Below are positions 41,019 through 48,181 of a DNA stretch of 48,181 bases, one piece after another. Made by a program: the position numbers and the translations under genes. This DNA comes from Planctomycetota bacterium (GTDB lineage: Bacteria > Planctomycetota > UBA8108 > UBA1146): NCBI GenBank assembly GCA_012960845.1, contig DUAN01000015.1, positions 1 to 48,181 on the forward strand, written 5' to 3'. The first letter of the stretch is position 1. Every line of letters begins with the position of its first letter. The notes beneath the pieces are model-generated. The model was not told the DNA's origin and did no database searches. It saw nothing but the letters and a program-made list of their open reading frames with translations.

Positions 41019-41034
41019 GTTTGGCAACCCAAAC
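41019..41034. promoter_or_regulatory. Putative DtxR-type operator, copy 2
   Basis: GTTTGG-CAAC-CCAAAC, identical to copy 1 except one spacer base (C for T). Flanking T and A extend the arms to 7 bp (41018-41035). It sits between the porin/FeoB operon (minus) and the methyltransferase gene (plus). The porin operon is the more likely target, since it holds the iron genes. Confidence 0.75.
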
Positions 41035-41090
41035 AAAAAAATAGTGCTCCAATTCGCCCACCTGGCAGCGAAATTCCCTACGATTTGCAC

Positions 41091-42242
41091 ATGGACCCGA
41101 TCTGGACCCGACTGCTCGCTGGAGAACTCGATCCGTTACTGCTCGCCGCACATGGCGTCGAGCCGGGTCGCCTGTCGCAACTATCGCAGTTGCGCAAGTA
41201 TGGCAGCCGCGATGAAGTCGCCGCGGTGCTGTCGCTGTGGGACGCCCGACGCCGCGCCACCGGCCGCATCGACCAGGCAGAGCGGCTATGGGTCACCGCC
41301 GAGGCGGTTCAACAAGCGACCCGCTCGGCGGTCGCCCGACACAAGGCCGCTCGCATCCGGCAGGCATGTAGCGAGTCCCCGGTGATCGACCTGTGCTGCG
41401 GAATCGGCAGCGACTCGATCGCCCTGTCGCAGGGAGGGCCGGTCGTGATGGTCGATCGTGATCGTCTGCGCTTGACCCTGGCCAGGGCCAATGTCCGGCT
41501 GACCGGCGGCAAAGGCGATGCGGTGATTGCCGATGCGGCGGCACTCCCCCTCTCCCCCTTACCGCTACATATCGATCCAGACCGACGCCTCGACGGTCGG
41601 CGCCGTCACAGTTACCCGGAGATGCTCCCCGGCCCCGATGTTCTCGAGGTGCTGATGGAAAGACACCCGGATCTCGCCCTCAAGTGCGGCCCCGGAGTGG
41701 ATGTCTCGCAACTGCCGGCGGGCGAGGTGGAGTTCATCCAGGAGAGTGGAGACCTGGTCGAAGCCACCTTGTGGCGCGGATCCTTCGATGGAGGTCAGCG
41801 ACGACGAGCCACCCTGCTGCCGAGTGGAGAATCGATCAGCGGCGAGGAGGAGCTGCTCGACCTCTTTACTGACCCCGAACCGGCATGGATCCATGAACCG
41901 GTTTCAGTCATCGAGAGGGCGGGACTGGTCGCGCAATTACTCTCCCGGCACTCCATCGGAGAGTTGCATCCAGGACTCGGCTGGCTCGCCGGTCATCAAC
42001 GGATCGATTCGCCATGGCTGAAGAGTTACGAGGTGGTCGAACGAATGCCTTGGCGTGAGGATAAAGTACGACGGTGGTTACGAGCCCAGGGAGAAGGAAT
42101 CTCCATCGTCAAGACGAGGGGAATCTCCGAGAACCCGGCCCAGTTGGCTCGCAAATTTCGCGGTAGTGGTGGCGACCTCATCCTGGCACTGCTTCGACAC
42201 GGCAAGAAACAGGTCGCCTGGATTCTCCGTCGCTCCCTGTGA
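41091..42242 (+). CDS. SAM-dependent methyltransferase with THUMP-like domain
   Basis: 383 residues from ATG 41091. Motif I is VIDLCCGIGSDSIAL (about 98-112), followed by VMVDRD at the second strand and HIDPDRR (about 159), where RNA and protein methyltransferases often have an N/D-P-P motif. The C-terminal region (ERMPWREDKVRRWLRAQG; GISIVKTRG) fits the THUMP-like domain found in bacterial methyltransferases of this type. The target is not known; rRNA or tRNA is a family-based guess. No clear ribosome site precedes the ATG. The frame is open upstream through the operator region, but that stretch reads as noncoding. Confidence 0.83.
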   Translation: MDPIWTRLLAGELDPLLLAAHGVEPGRLSQLSQLRKYGSRDEVAAVLSLWDARRRATGRIDQAERLWVTAEAVQQATRSAVARHKAARIRQACSESPVIDLCCGIGSDSIALSQGGPVVMVDRDRLRLTLARANVRLTGGKGDAVIADAAALPLSPLPLHIDPDRRLDGRRRHSYPEMLPGPDVLEVLMERHPDLALKCGPGVDVSQLPAGEVEFIQESGDLVEATLWRGSFDGGQRRRATLLPSGESISGEEELLDLFTDPEPAWIHEPVSVIERAGLVAQLLSRHSIGELHPGLGWLAGHQRIDSPWLKSYEVVERMPWREDKVRRWLRAQGEGISIVKTRGISENPAQLARKFRGSGGDLILALLRHGKKQVAWILRRSL

Positions 42243-42254
42243 GGTCGGTTGAAG

Positions 42255-43424
42255 CTAGCAGGGCAACTGAAACTGCTCGGGAATCGGCGCTCCATCGAGC
42301 ATCGAATCCACCACCATGGTGGCGGTGGCAGGTCCGATCAGTAAGCCAGCCCGATAGTGTCCAGTGGCGACCCACAGTTGCGGTCGACCGGGCCATCTCC
42401 CGAGCAAGGGGCCGCCATGGCGCGTCGCTTTCGGACGGATGCCCGCCCGGTGACCGGTGATTCTCGACTCCACATCTTCACCGAAGATGGAGCGGGCCAC
42501 CTCGACCAGTTCCTCGCGCCCTTCTGCGGTCGGTTCCACCGCATCCGATGACGGGTCCCCGACTGTTCGGTCGACTCGATTTCCACTGGCGACACTATTG
42601 CCGAGCCAGGATCCTCCACCGGGAGCGGGAATCCACGAGTAGATCGAGCGATTCCCCGAGGGATCTCTGAACCCTTCTCGCAGGAGATTGAAATGTACCA
42701 GGTGAGCCGGTGCAGCGAGGTCGAGAGCGATCGCCTCGCCGGGGACCGGCTCGAGTGGCAGCGGCGAGGGAGCCACCGCCAGTGCCGCAGACACACTTTC
42801 CCATCCCGCTGCGAGGATCACACTTCTCTGCTCCGATGGCTGAGACAATTCGATGTCCCCTGTAGCGACCAGCGTGATTCCTCCAGCGCCGATCGGCTCG
42901 ATGCGAATCGGACCGAGGTTTTCGCGAATATTCACTCCGGCACCGTGGCAACTTCGACGCAGTGCCTCGATGGTCGCCAGAGGATCGATGCGAGCCTCCA
43001 TCTCGACCAGCAATCCAGCCTCCGGACTCCTGACAAGGTCCGGCAGAAGTTGGCGAATTTGATCTCGCGTGAGCACCTCGACCCGGCCTCCCGAATCTCG
43101 CAACTTCCTCAGCTCCCGCTGTGGATTCCGGATGGTCCTTTCACGAATGTCGATGGCGCCACATCGGAGATAACCCACATCGATGCCGGACTCCGCAGAA
43201 AGTTTTGCGGCATATTCGGGCCACATCTGCCACGCTCGGGTTCGTAGCTGGTAGAAGGGAGTTCGTGCGTGTTGAGGTGGGGTCAGAATTCCGGTAGCTG
43301 CACCGGTAGCGCCTGTTCCGATGCTTCTCGAATCGAGAAGTTCGACCTCAAGCCCACGACGCCGCAACTCCCTGGCGAGGGTGAGTCCGACAATTCCGCC
43401 CCCCAGTACCGTCACCGCTCTCAT
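42255..43424 (-). CDS. FAD-dependent amino-acid oxidase/ThiO-like oxidoreductase
   Basis: 389 residues. N-terminal FAD site VTVLGGGIVGLTLARELRRRG followed by LEVELLDS. A second nucleotide-contact region (SVILAAGWESVSAAL) and a C-terminal GxxPxT-like motif (HRAGIRPKATRHGGPLLG; WVATGHYRAGLLIGP) complete the DAO/glycine-oxidase fold. ThiO makes dehydroglycine for thiazole synthesis; no thiamine gene is nearby, so the exact substrate is open. ATG 43424 is chosen over an upstream ATG because GGGGAAG precedes it and the FAD motif starts at once. It converges on the methyltransferase gene with 12 bases between stops. Confidence 0.85.
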   Translation of the reverse strand: MRAVTVLGGGIVGLTLARELRRRGLEVELLDSRSIGTGATGAATGILTPPQHARTPFYQLRTRAWQMWPEYAAKLSAESGIDVGYLRCGAIDIRERTIRNPQRELRKLRDSGGRVEVLTRDQIRQLLPDLVRSPEAGLLVEMEARIDPLATIEALRRSCHGAGVNIRENLGPIRIEPIGAGGITLVATGDIELSQPSEQRSVILAAGWESVSAALAVAPSPLPLEPVPGEAIALDLAAPAHLVHFNLLREGFRDPSGNRSIYSWIPAPGGGSWLGNSVASGNRVDRTVGDPSSDAVEPTAEGREELVEVARSIFGEDVESRITGHRAGIRPKATRHGGPLLGRWPGRPQLWVATGHYRAGLLIGPATATMVVDSMLDGAPIPEQFQLPC

Positions 43425-43462
43425 CGAACTTCCCCGCCTCTCACGGCAACCGCACCTACCCA

Positions 43463-43491
43463 CTGACCGAATCATGTGGGGAGTGTACAAT
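43463..43491 (+). promoter_or_regulatory. Probable promoter of the secreted multidomain gene
   Basis: CTGACC (43463-43468), 17-base spacer, TACAAT (43486-43491). The match is 4/6 and 5/6 to the sigma-70 consensus at ideal spacing. Transcription would start near 43498, about 20 bases before the ATG. Confidence 0.6.
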
Positions 43492-43517
43492 CTAAGAAGA
43501 TGGGAAGGTGCTCCGCC

Positions 43518-46500
43518 ATGAAGTTTCTGCTGATCTTTCTGATGCTGTTTGGGCTCAATTCAGAACTGCTCGCACAGGCACTCAACGACGAATGTACCGG
43601 TGCCAGCGAGGTGTTCCTCGGAACCAACTCGATCGACACCTCCGATGCGACCAACAGCCTGGAGGAGATCCCCACCAGCACCTGTCCCGGAACCGCACTT
43701 GGCGGTGTCCATGGCGATGTCTGGTACCAGTTCTCTCCTGCAGAAGATGGTCTGATGACCATCACCACCTGCGACACCGTCGATTTTGATACTGACGTCA
43801 TCGTCTATGGCGGCGTTTGCGGATCACTGATCCCCATCGCCTGCCACGGCGACACGGCAGGTTGCCTGGTCCAGGGAACCACCAACAACTGGAATACCAC
43901 CCTTGAAAATGTGCCGGTTTTTGTCGGCGAGACGATTCTGATTCGCATCGGCGGCTATGCAGATTATGACACTGGCGGAGGTACCTTCGACATCTCGATG
44001 GTCAACGCCCCACCGCCGCCACCGGGAGCTCCTGAAAATGACGAGTGCAGCGGTGCCATCGAAGCGGTACTCGGCGACAACCCCATCGATACCACTGCAG
44101 CCAGCGACAGTATCGATCCCTACAGTAGCGGCACCGGTTGCAATGCTCTCGGAGTGATGAACCAGGATGTCTGGTACCGCTGGACCGCACCGGGTGAGGG
44201 TTCTCTCACCGTCAGCATGTGTGACATCGTCAACTTCGATACCGACCTGGTGATCTATCTCGGCAATTGCACATCCAAGATCGAGGTCGCCTGTAGTGGC
44301 GACGAGTCAGGATGCCAGATGCAGGGTAACGGCGCTTCCTACGCATCGTTCGTCGAGGGTCTGCAAGTCTCCGCCGGCGAGGAGTATTTAATCCGCATTG
44401 GAGGCTGGGGAGATGGTCAAACCGGTACCGGTAACGTCAATCTTCAATTTGTCCAGGCGCTCATCGAATCACTGACCCTCAGTTCGGTACCCGGCAGTGC
44501 CGAGATCGATTGCGAGGCGTTGGTTTCCGGTCCGTGTGATTCAGTGGTGTTCGCAGCAGGGTTGGGGGGGCCCAGCCAGGTGGCCGTGAACGGTCCTTTC
44601 GTCGCTGGAGACCTCGTCACAGCAGCGCTCGCGGTGTCGTCGATCCAGACGATGATCGAGGTCTGCGCCACGCCACATATCGGAAGTGCCCCCGGTACAT
44701 CCTATTGCGAAAACGTCGCCGTCACCGGACCGGTCACTCTGGAAAATTGTAGTGCACCGCTCCTCGATATTCCCGATGGCGGAGAGCCGGTCGACTCCTT
44801 CATTGTCATCAGTGGCGATCCCGCGACTATTCTGTGGGATCTTCAAGTCGAGGCTCACATCAATCATCCCGATGCCAGTCAACTGCTGGTCGAACTCACT
44901 TCTCCCGATGGCATCACAGTGACGCTTCATGATCAACCTACCGGTGCTGCCGGAGGGATCGATCTGACCTGGTGGCAAAATGGCTCTCCCAACCAACCGC
45001 CTTACGATTCCAGTGGATGGATGCAACCGCTGGGAGATCTTTCATCTTTCAAGGGGGCCAACCCGATCGGAAGTTGGACCCTCACCGTCTCCGATGAGAT
45101 CACGGGTGAAACGGGGATGCTCGAGGAATGGTGTCTTCGCATCTACGACACGGCACCGATGCCCAACTCGGGGCAGGATCTGATCATCGGTGATTCGAAC
45201 AACCTGGTGATGGTCGGCCGTGAGGGATCCCAGGCCAGTTTTGGCTCGGAGTCGGTGATGTGTAACGGGGGCACCGAACCCCTCGACTGGTTTGCCAACC
45301 CCGACCCACGACACCCGATGATGGCGTTCAACATGTTTCGCCTCGATGCCGATCGGCTGATCCAGATCGGCGGCTCATGGGTCAAGCATGGCTGGTCCTC
45401 GGCCCAGGCCAACGCTTGCGGATTCGGCTGTAACCCCAGCCCCACCAGTACCTATACCGGTGTCGGTTGCTCCGACACCTACGGCGCCAGCGGCAATGCC
45501 AACCAGAACACCATGGGGCCTCGTAGTGAGATCGATCCCTGGAGTGGCGGATTCATCTACGAGGGATCGGAGTTGCAGTCCGACTCGGGCCCATGGGACC
45601 AGGTGGAAGAACGGCTGTGGGTCGAAGATGACGATCTCGATCCGACCTTGCACCCCGGCTCGATCTGGATCTCCGAGGTTTCGGTGGTTCATCCGGGGGA
45701 CATCGACCACACCACCAATCATGCCTGGGAACCGATCGGTGTCTCCGGTACCCCGGGTAGTAACTGGTCGATGAACATGTCCGCCCCGAGCCAGCTGGGG
45801 ACGGTGCAGGCGGCCTGGCCCGGAGCCTCCATCGAGATGGTGCAACCGTTCCCGCAGATCGATGGCCGCTGCTACCTGGCCCACAAGGTCTCCGACAATG
45901 GAGACGGCACATGGCACTACGAGTACTCACTGTACAACCATGACATGGGACGTAATGCCGGGTCTTTCTCGATTCCGGTCGCGGCCGATGTCGAGGTCAG
46001 CAATATCGATTTCTTTGCACCGACGATTCTCAGTTCGTCCTTTTCCAACGATAGCTGGAGTGCCATACGCGACGCAGAATCGATCACCTGGTCGACCACC
46101 GATCATTCCAGCGGTGCCTCTGCCAATCCGATCCGCTGGGGTTTCCTCTACAATTTCGGGTTCGATGCCGATGCGGCGCCGGAATCGGGTATTGCGATCC
46201 TCGGCGTCCACTCCCCCTCTGCTGTTCCAACCATCGAGGTCGAGATCGCCACTCCGCCGACTGCCCCACCGCCTCCGACATTTCGCAGAGGATTGTGTAA
46301 CGGCGATGACACCTTTGACATCGGCGATGTGATCTTCCTGCTCGGATTCCTCTTCTCCAATGCTGAAGCCCCTGGTTGCCACGACTCCTGTGACAGCAAC
46401 GACGATGGCGATCTCGACATCGGCGACGGAATTTCGATGCTCGGAAGCCTCTTCAGCGGAACCACTCCCCCGGCGCCACCGGGCCCCGAACTGTGTGGTG

Positions 46501-46556
46501 AAGATCCCACCGAAGATTCACTGGGCTGCGACCAACCGACCCCGAACTGCCTCTGA
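43518..46556 (+). CDS. Secreted multidomain protein: two PPC-like domains, P-domain, dockerin-like C-terminus
   Basis: 1012 residues. Signal peptide about 1-20 (LLIFLMLFGLNSELLAQA). Two copies of a pre-peptidase-like beta domain follow, each starting N-D-E-C-x-G-A and containing D-V-W-Y-x-x and C-D-x-V-x-F-D-T-D (about 22-155 and 175-320). Next comes a linker (SLTLSSVPGSAEIDCEAL), then a proprotein-convertase P-domain-like region (about 425-550; HINHPDASQLLVELTSPDG and NPIGSWTLTVSDE). A ~370-residue region of unknown family rich in Trp, Asp and Gly is next. The end is a dockerin-like pair (CNGDDTFDIGDVIFLLG; DSNDDGDLDIGDGISML). No protease domain is seen, although P and PPC domains usually accompany one. 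Probably an exported surface or matrix protein. ATG 43518 is placed by the signal peptide. Confidence 0.85.
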   Translation: MKFLLIFLMLFGLNSELLAQALNDECTGASEVFLGTNSIDTSDATNSLEEIPTSTCPGTALGGVHGDVWYQFSPAEDGLMTITTCDTVDFDTDVIVYGGVCGSLIPIACHGDTAGCLVQGTTNNWNTTLENVPVFVGETILIRIGGYADYDTGGGTFDISMVNAPPPPPGAPENDECSGAIEAVLGDNPIDTTAASDSIDPYSSGTGCNALGVMNQDVWYRWTAPGEGSLTVSMCDIVNFDTDLVIYLGNCTSKIEVACSGDESGCQMQGNGASYASFVEGLQVSAGEEYLIRIGGWGDGQTGTGNVNLQFVQALIESLTLSSVPGSAEIDCEALVSGPCDSVVFAAGLGGPSQVAVNGPFVAGDLVTAALAVSSIQTMIEVCATPHIGSAPGTSYCENVAVTGPVTLENCSAPLLDIPDGGEPVDSFIVISGDPATILWDLQVEAHINHPDASQLLVELTSPDGITVTLHDQPTGAAGGIDLTWWQNGSPNQPPYDSSGWMQPLGDLSSFKGANPIGSWTLTVSDEITGETGMLEEWCLRIYDTAPMPNSGQDLIIGDSNNLVMVGREGSQASFGSESVMCNGGTEPLDWFANPDPRHPMMAFNMFRLDADRLIQIGGSWVKHGWSSAQANACGFGCNPSPTSTYTGVGCSDTYGASGNANQNTMGPRSEIDPWSGGFIYEGSELQSDSGPWDQVEERLWVEDDDLDPTLHPGSIWISEVSVVHPGDIDHTTNHAWEPIGVSGTPGSNWSMNMSAPSQLGTVQAAWPGASIEMVQPFPQIDGRCYLAHKVSDNGDGTWHYEYSLYNHDMGRNAGSFSIPVAADVEVSNIDFFAPTILSSSFSNDSWSAIRDAESITWSTTDHSSGASANPIRWGFLYNFGFDADAAPESGIAILGVHSPSAVPTIEVEIATPPTAPPPPTFRRGLCNGDDTFDIGDVIFLLGFLFSNAEAPGCHDSCDSNDDGDLDIGDGISMLGSLFSGTTPPAPPGPELCGEDPTEDSLGCDQPTPNCL

Positions 46557-46562
46557 TCGCTG

Positions 46563-46591
46563 CTGCCACTGATCGACCACTGGAGTATATT
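46563..46591 (+). promoter_or_regulatory. Probable promoter of the DUF4870-like gene
   Basis: CTGCCA (46563-46568), 17-base spacer, TATATT (46586-46591). Matches are 4/6 and 5/6 to consensus at ideal spacing, in the short gap after the multidomain gene. Confidence 0.5.
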
Positions 46592-46639
46592 CGGCGGGGG
46601 TCAGCCTCATGAAGGATGCTCACTGAAGGAGAGATGGCC

Positions 46640-47035
46640 ATGAGTGAAGAATCTACAGCAGGATCATCTCCCTCTTCTTCCATCGAGGATGGTTTCGAGG
46701 AGAAGACCGCCCGAGAGTGGGCGATGATTCTCCATTTCTCGATGTTTGCCGGCTACCTCGTTCCCATCGCAGGTTTCATTGCCCCCATCATCATCTGGCA
46801 GATCAAGAAAGATGAATTACCATCCCTCGATGAACACGGCAGACTGGTCACCAACTGGCTCATCTCCAGTGTCATCTACGTCGTCGTGGGATTTTTCCTT
46901 ATTTTTCTGATCATCGGGATTCCAATGCTGGCAGCCCTCGGTATCTGCAACATCGTTTTCCCACTGATCGGTGGCTTGAAGGCGAATCAGGGCGAGGTTT
47001 GGCGATACCCGTTGACGATACAGTTCTTTTCCTGA
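46640..47035 (+). CDS. DUF4870-like (Tic20-like) small membrane protein
   Basis: 131 residues. A Ser/Glu-rich cytoplasmic head is followed by three membrane helices: HFSMFAGYLVPIAGFIAPII, NWLISSVIYVVVGFFLIFLIIGIPML and a shorter third (GICNIVFPLIGGL). The motif pair W-A-M-I-L-H-F-S and P-L-T-I-Q-F-F fits the DUF4870 family (Tic20-like). Function is unknown; such proteins are often abundant and stress-linked. ATG 46640 is preferred (AAGGAG eight bases upstream) to the in-frame ATGs at 46634 and 46616. Confidence 0.82.
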   Translation: MSEESTAGSSPSSSIEDGFEEKTAREWAMILHFSMFAGYLVPIAGFIAPIIIWQIKKDELPSLDEHGRLVTNWLISSVIYVVVGFFLIFLIIGIPMLAALGICNIVFPLIGGLKANQGEVWRYPLTIQFFS

Positions 47036-47097
47036 GATCATTCGGTCGCGGCCTCACACCGTCCAGTTCCACAACTCTGATGTAAGGAAGCTCCAAC

Positions 47098-47868
47098 TTG
47101 GCTCTACTGAAGCGTCTCCAACATGACGGACACATCCGTAATGAAGTCGGCCAGATGTTTCGCAAGTACATCGATACCGGCAAGATTCTAGACATCCCCT
47201 CCGGCGACGGAGTCAACGCCAGAAATCTGGTCGATTCAGGTTTCGAAGTGGAGTGTGCCGACCTCTTTCCCGACCGGGCTCGGGCCAACGGTTTTTCCTG
47301 CACCCGATGTGACATGACCGCCCCGCTTCCATATGAAGACCACTCCTTCGAGGGTGTCCTTCACTCCGAAGGCATCGAACATGTCGACAACCAGGTCGCT
47401 GTACTGGCAGAACTGACCAGGGTTCTCAAACCGGGCGGAGTGCTCATCGTGACGACTCCGAACATCCTGTTTCTCGCTGCGAGGGCCGACACCATGCTGT
47501 CCGGACATCCGCGCCCGCGCAGATGGTTAGTAACCGAATCTCACGGATACTGGGGTGGATCGAAAACCTACGGAGAAGACACCTACTACGGCCATGTCTT
47601 CCTCATCAACGCCTTTCAGTTGAGGTTCTACCTGACCCATGTAGGACTGGATGTACTGGGGGTCGAGGCCACCAGATATTCCCTCAACTCGATCTTGCTG
47701 GCTCCACTGATGTTTCCACTGGTGTGGTGGGGAACTCGACGCATGTGGCGTAATCGCCGCTTCGAGACCTCTACATCGCTGAAGCGAGCGATCCAGAAGG
47801 AGATTCTCAGTCCTGCGTTACTGTTCGGCCCAAAACTCATCATGGTCGCCAGGAAACCTGAAGAGTAG
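47098..47868 (+). CDS. Class I SAM-dependent methyltransferase
   Basis: 256 residues. Motif I is ILDIPSGDGVNARNL (about 30-44), the acidic residue of strand 2 is in VECADLFPD, and the family motifs FEGVLHSEGIEHVDN and LKPGGVLIVTTPN follow, as in Methyltransf_11/UbiE-type enzymes. A hydrophobic stretch (ILLAPLMFPLVWWG, about 200) and a basic tail suggest contact with the membrane or a lipid-linked substrate. Start TTG 47098 has TAAGGAAG about seven bases upstream. No neighbour hints at the substrate; a glycan or lipid is an inference. Confidence 0.85.
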   Translation: MALLKRLQHDGHIRNEVGQMFRKYIDTGKILDIPSGDGVNARNLVDSGFEVECADLFPDRARANGFSCTRCDMTAPLPYEDHSFEGVLHSEGIEHVDNQVAVLAELTRVLKPGGVLIVTTPNILFLAARADTMLSGHPRPRRWLVTESHGYWGGSKTYGEDTYYGHVFLINAFQLRFYLTHVGLDVLGVEATRYSLNSILLAPLMFPLVWWGTRRMWRNRRFETSTSLKRAIQKEILSPALLFGPKLIMVARKPEE

Positions 47869-47924
47869 AGCGTTTCCCCGCTGCCCCTGAGCGACCGATC
47901 GCCACCCGCAGCTCCACCATGGTC

Positions 47925-47952
47925 GGACTCACTCTGGCGGACTCACTCTGGC
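47925..47952. repeat. 14-bp direct tandem repeat
   Basis: GGACTCACTCTGGC occurs twice in direct succession (47925-47938 and 47939-47952). The second unit covers the stop codon of the minus-strand partial gene, so the duplication could have moved that stop. Confidence 0.9.
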
Positions 47953-48181
47953 GCATCCTCGATGACCGATGCGTGGCTGGCCCAGCGAGATCCGGCGTGA
48001 TCCTCGACCACCCGTTTCCAGTCGCGCCTGAGTGGCTGCCAGTCGAACTTTCCCGCGATGAAGGCAGCCATCCCGCGCCGGTAGAGGATCTCCGCTGTAG
48101 CGGGTCCACCCTCGGCCGCCGCCAGCGCGGCATCGAACTGCTCCACCGCACCGGATGGATCCTTGCGTTCGAGCAGATCTA
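47943..48181 (-). CDS. TPR-like protein, C-terminal fragment (cut by right edge)
   Basis: The last 78 codons of a gene that continues past the right edge. The sequence has a tetratricopeptide pattern: AVEQFDAALAAAEGGPATAEILYRR would be one helix pair, and GMAAFIAGKFDWQ followed by RRDWKRVVEDHAGSRWASHA a second. The end of the protein is acidic. No start can be assigned. Its stop (TGA) lies inside a tandem 14-base repeat. Function beyond protein interaction cannot be inferred. Confidence 0.7.
   Translation of the reverse strand, partial: DLLERKDPSGAVEQFDAALAAAEGGPATAEILYRRGMAAFIAGKFDWQPLRRDWKRVVEDHAGSRWASHASVIEDAPE

Overview
The window comes from a high-GC, Gram-negative-type bacterium, most probably a planctomycete (Planctomycetota). 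Evidence: two large secreted proteins end in the dockerin-like 'D-x-N-x-D-G-x-x-D-I-x-D' modules typical of that group; many genes start with TTG; one chain of secreted amidohydrolase-like proteins is very long; an outer-membrane porin is present. No rRNA, tRNA, CRISPR array or insertion sequence was seen.

Layout. 1-2215 (minus): a membrane molybdopterin oxidoreductase complex (fused FeS/NrfD subunit, then the catalytic subunit, cut by the left edge). 2392-8282 (plus): an AddAB-type helicase-nuclease pair, overlapping by 4 nt. 8279-10336 (minus): a secreted FG-GAP/calcium-repeat/dockerin protein whose stop codon shares a CTAG palindrome with the addA-like stop. 10494-22947 (minus): eight translationally coupled genes encoding nine secreted amidohydrolase modules. 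Only one gene (13231-14469) keeps the catalytic metal ligands; the others look like pseudoenzymes. 23399-26626 (plus): pdxS, pdxT (pyridoxal phosphate synthase) and a ketoacyl-synthase-like protein. 26631-26969 (minus): a YciH/SUI1 factor. 27271-30234 (plus): a secreted thioredoxin-like protein with a strong terminator, then a NapH/CcoG-like FeS membrane protein.

30218-41034 is an iron region. A minus-strand operon runs DtxR-type regulator, bacterioferritin-like protein, small membrane protein, ABC-2 permease and ABC ATPase. Divergent from it are feoA and a membrane protein (plus). A second minus-strand operon runs porin, a fused FMN-binding/ApbE flavin transferase, FeoB, a FeoB-associated Cys-rich peptide and a thioredoxin. 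In this thioredoxin the first active-site Cys codon is an in-frame TGA followed by a bacterial-SECIS-like hairpin, which points to a selenoprotein. Both divergent regions carry the same inverted repeat, GTTTGG-YAAC-CCAAAC, a likely operator of the DtxR-type regulator. Taken together the genes suggest extracytoplasmic flavin-based iron reduction coupled to Fe(II) import, storage and redox repair.

41091-48181 holds a THUMP-like methyltransferase, a ThiO-like FAD oxidoreductase, a 1012-residue secreted multidomain dockerin protein, a DUF4870-like membrane protein, a class I methyltransferase and the 3' end of a TPR-like gene cut by the right edge.

The two most interesting items are the UGPC selenothioredoxin inside an iron operon and the eight-gene amidohydrolase/pseudo-amidohydrolase operon.
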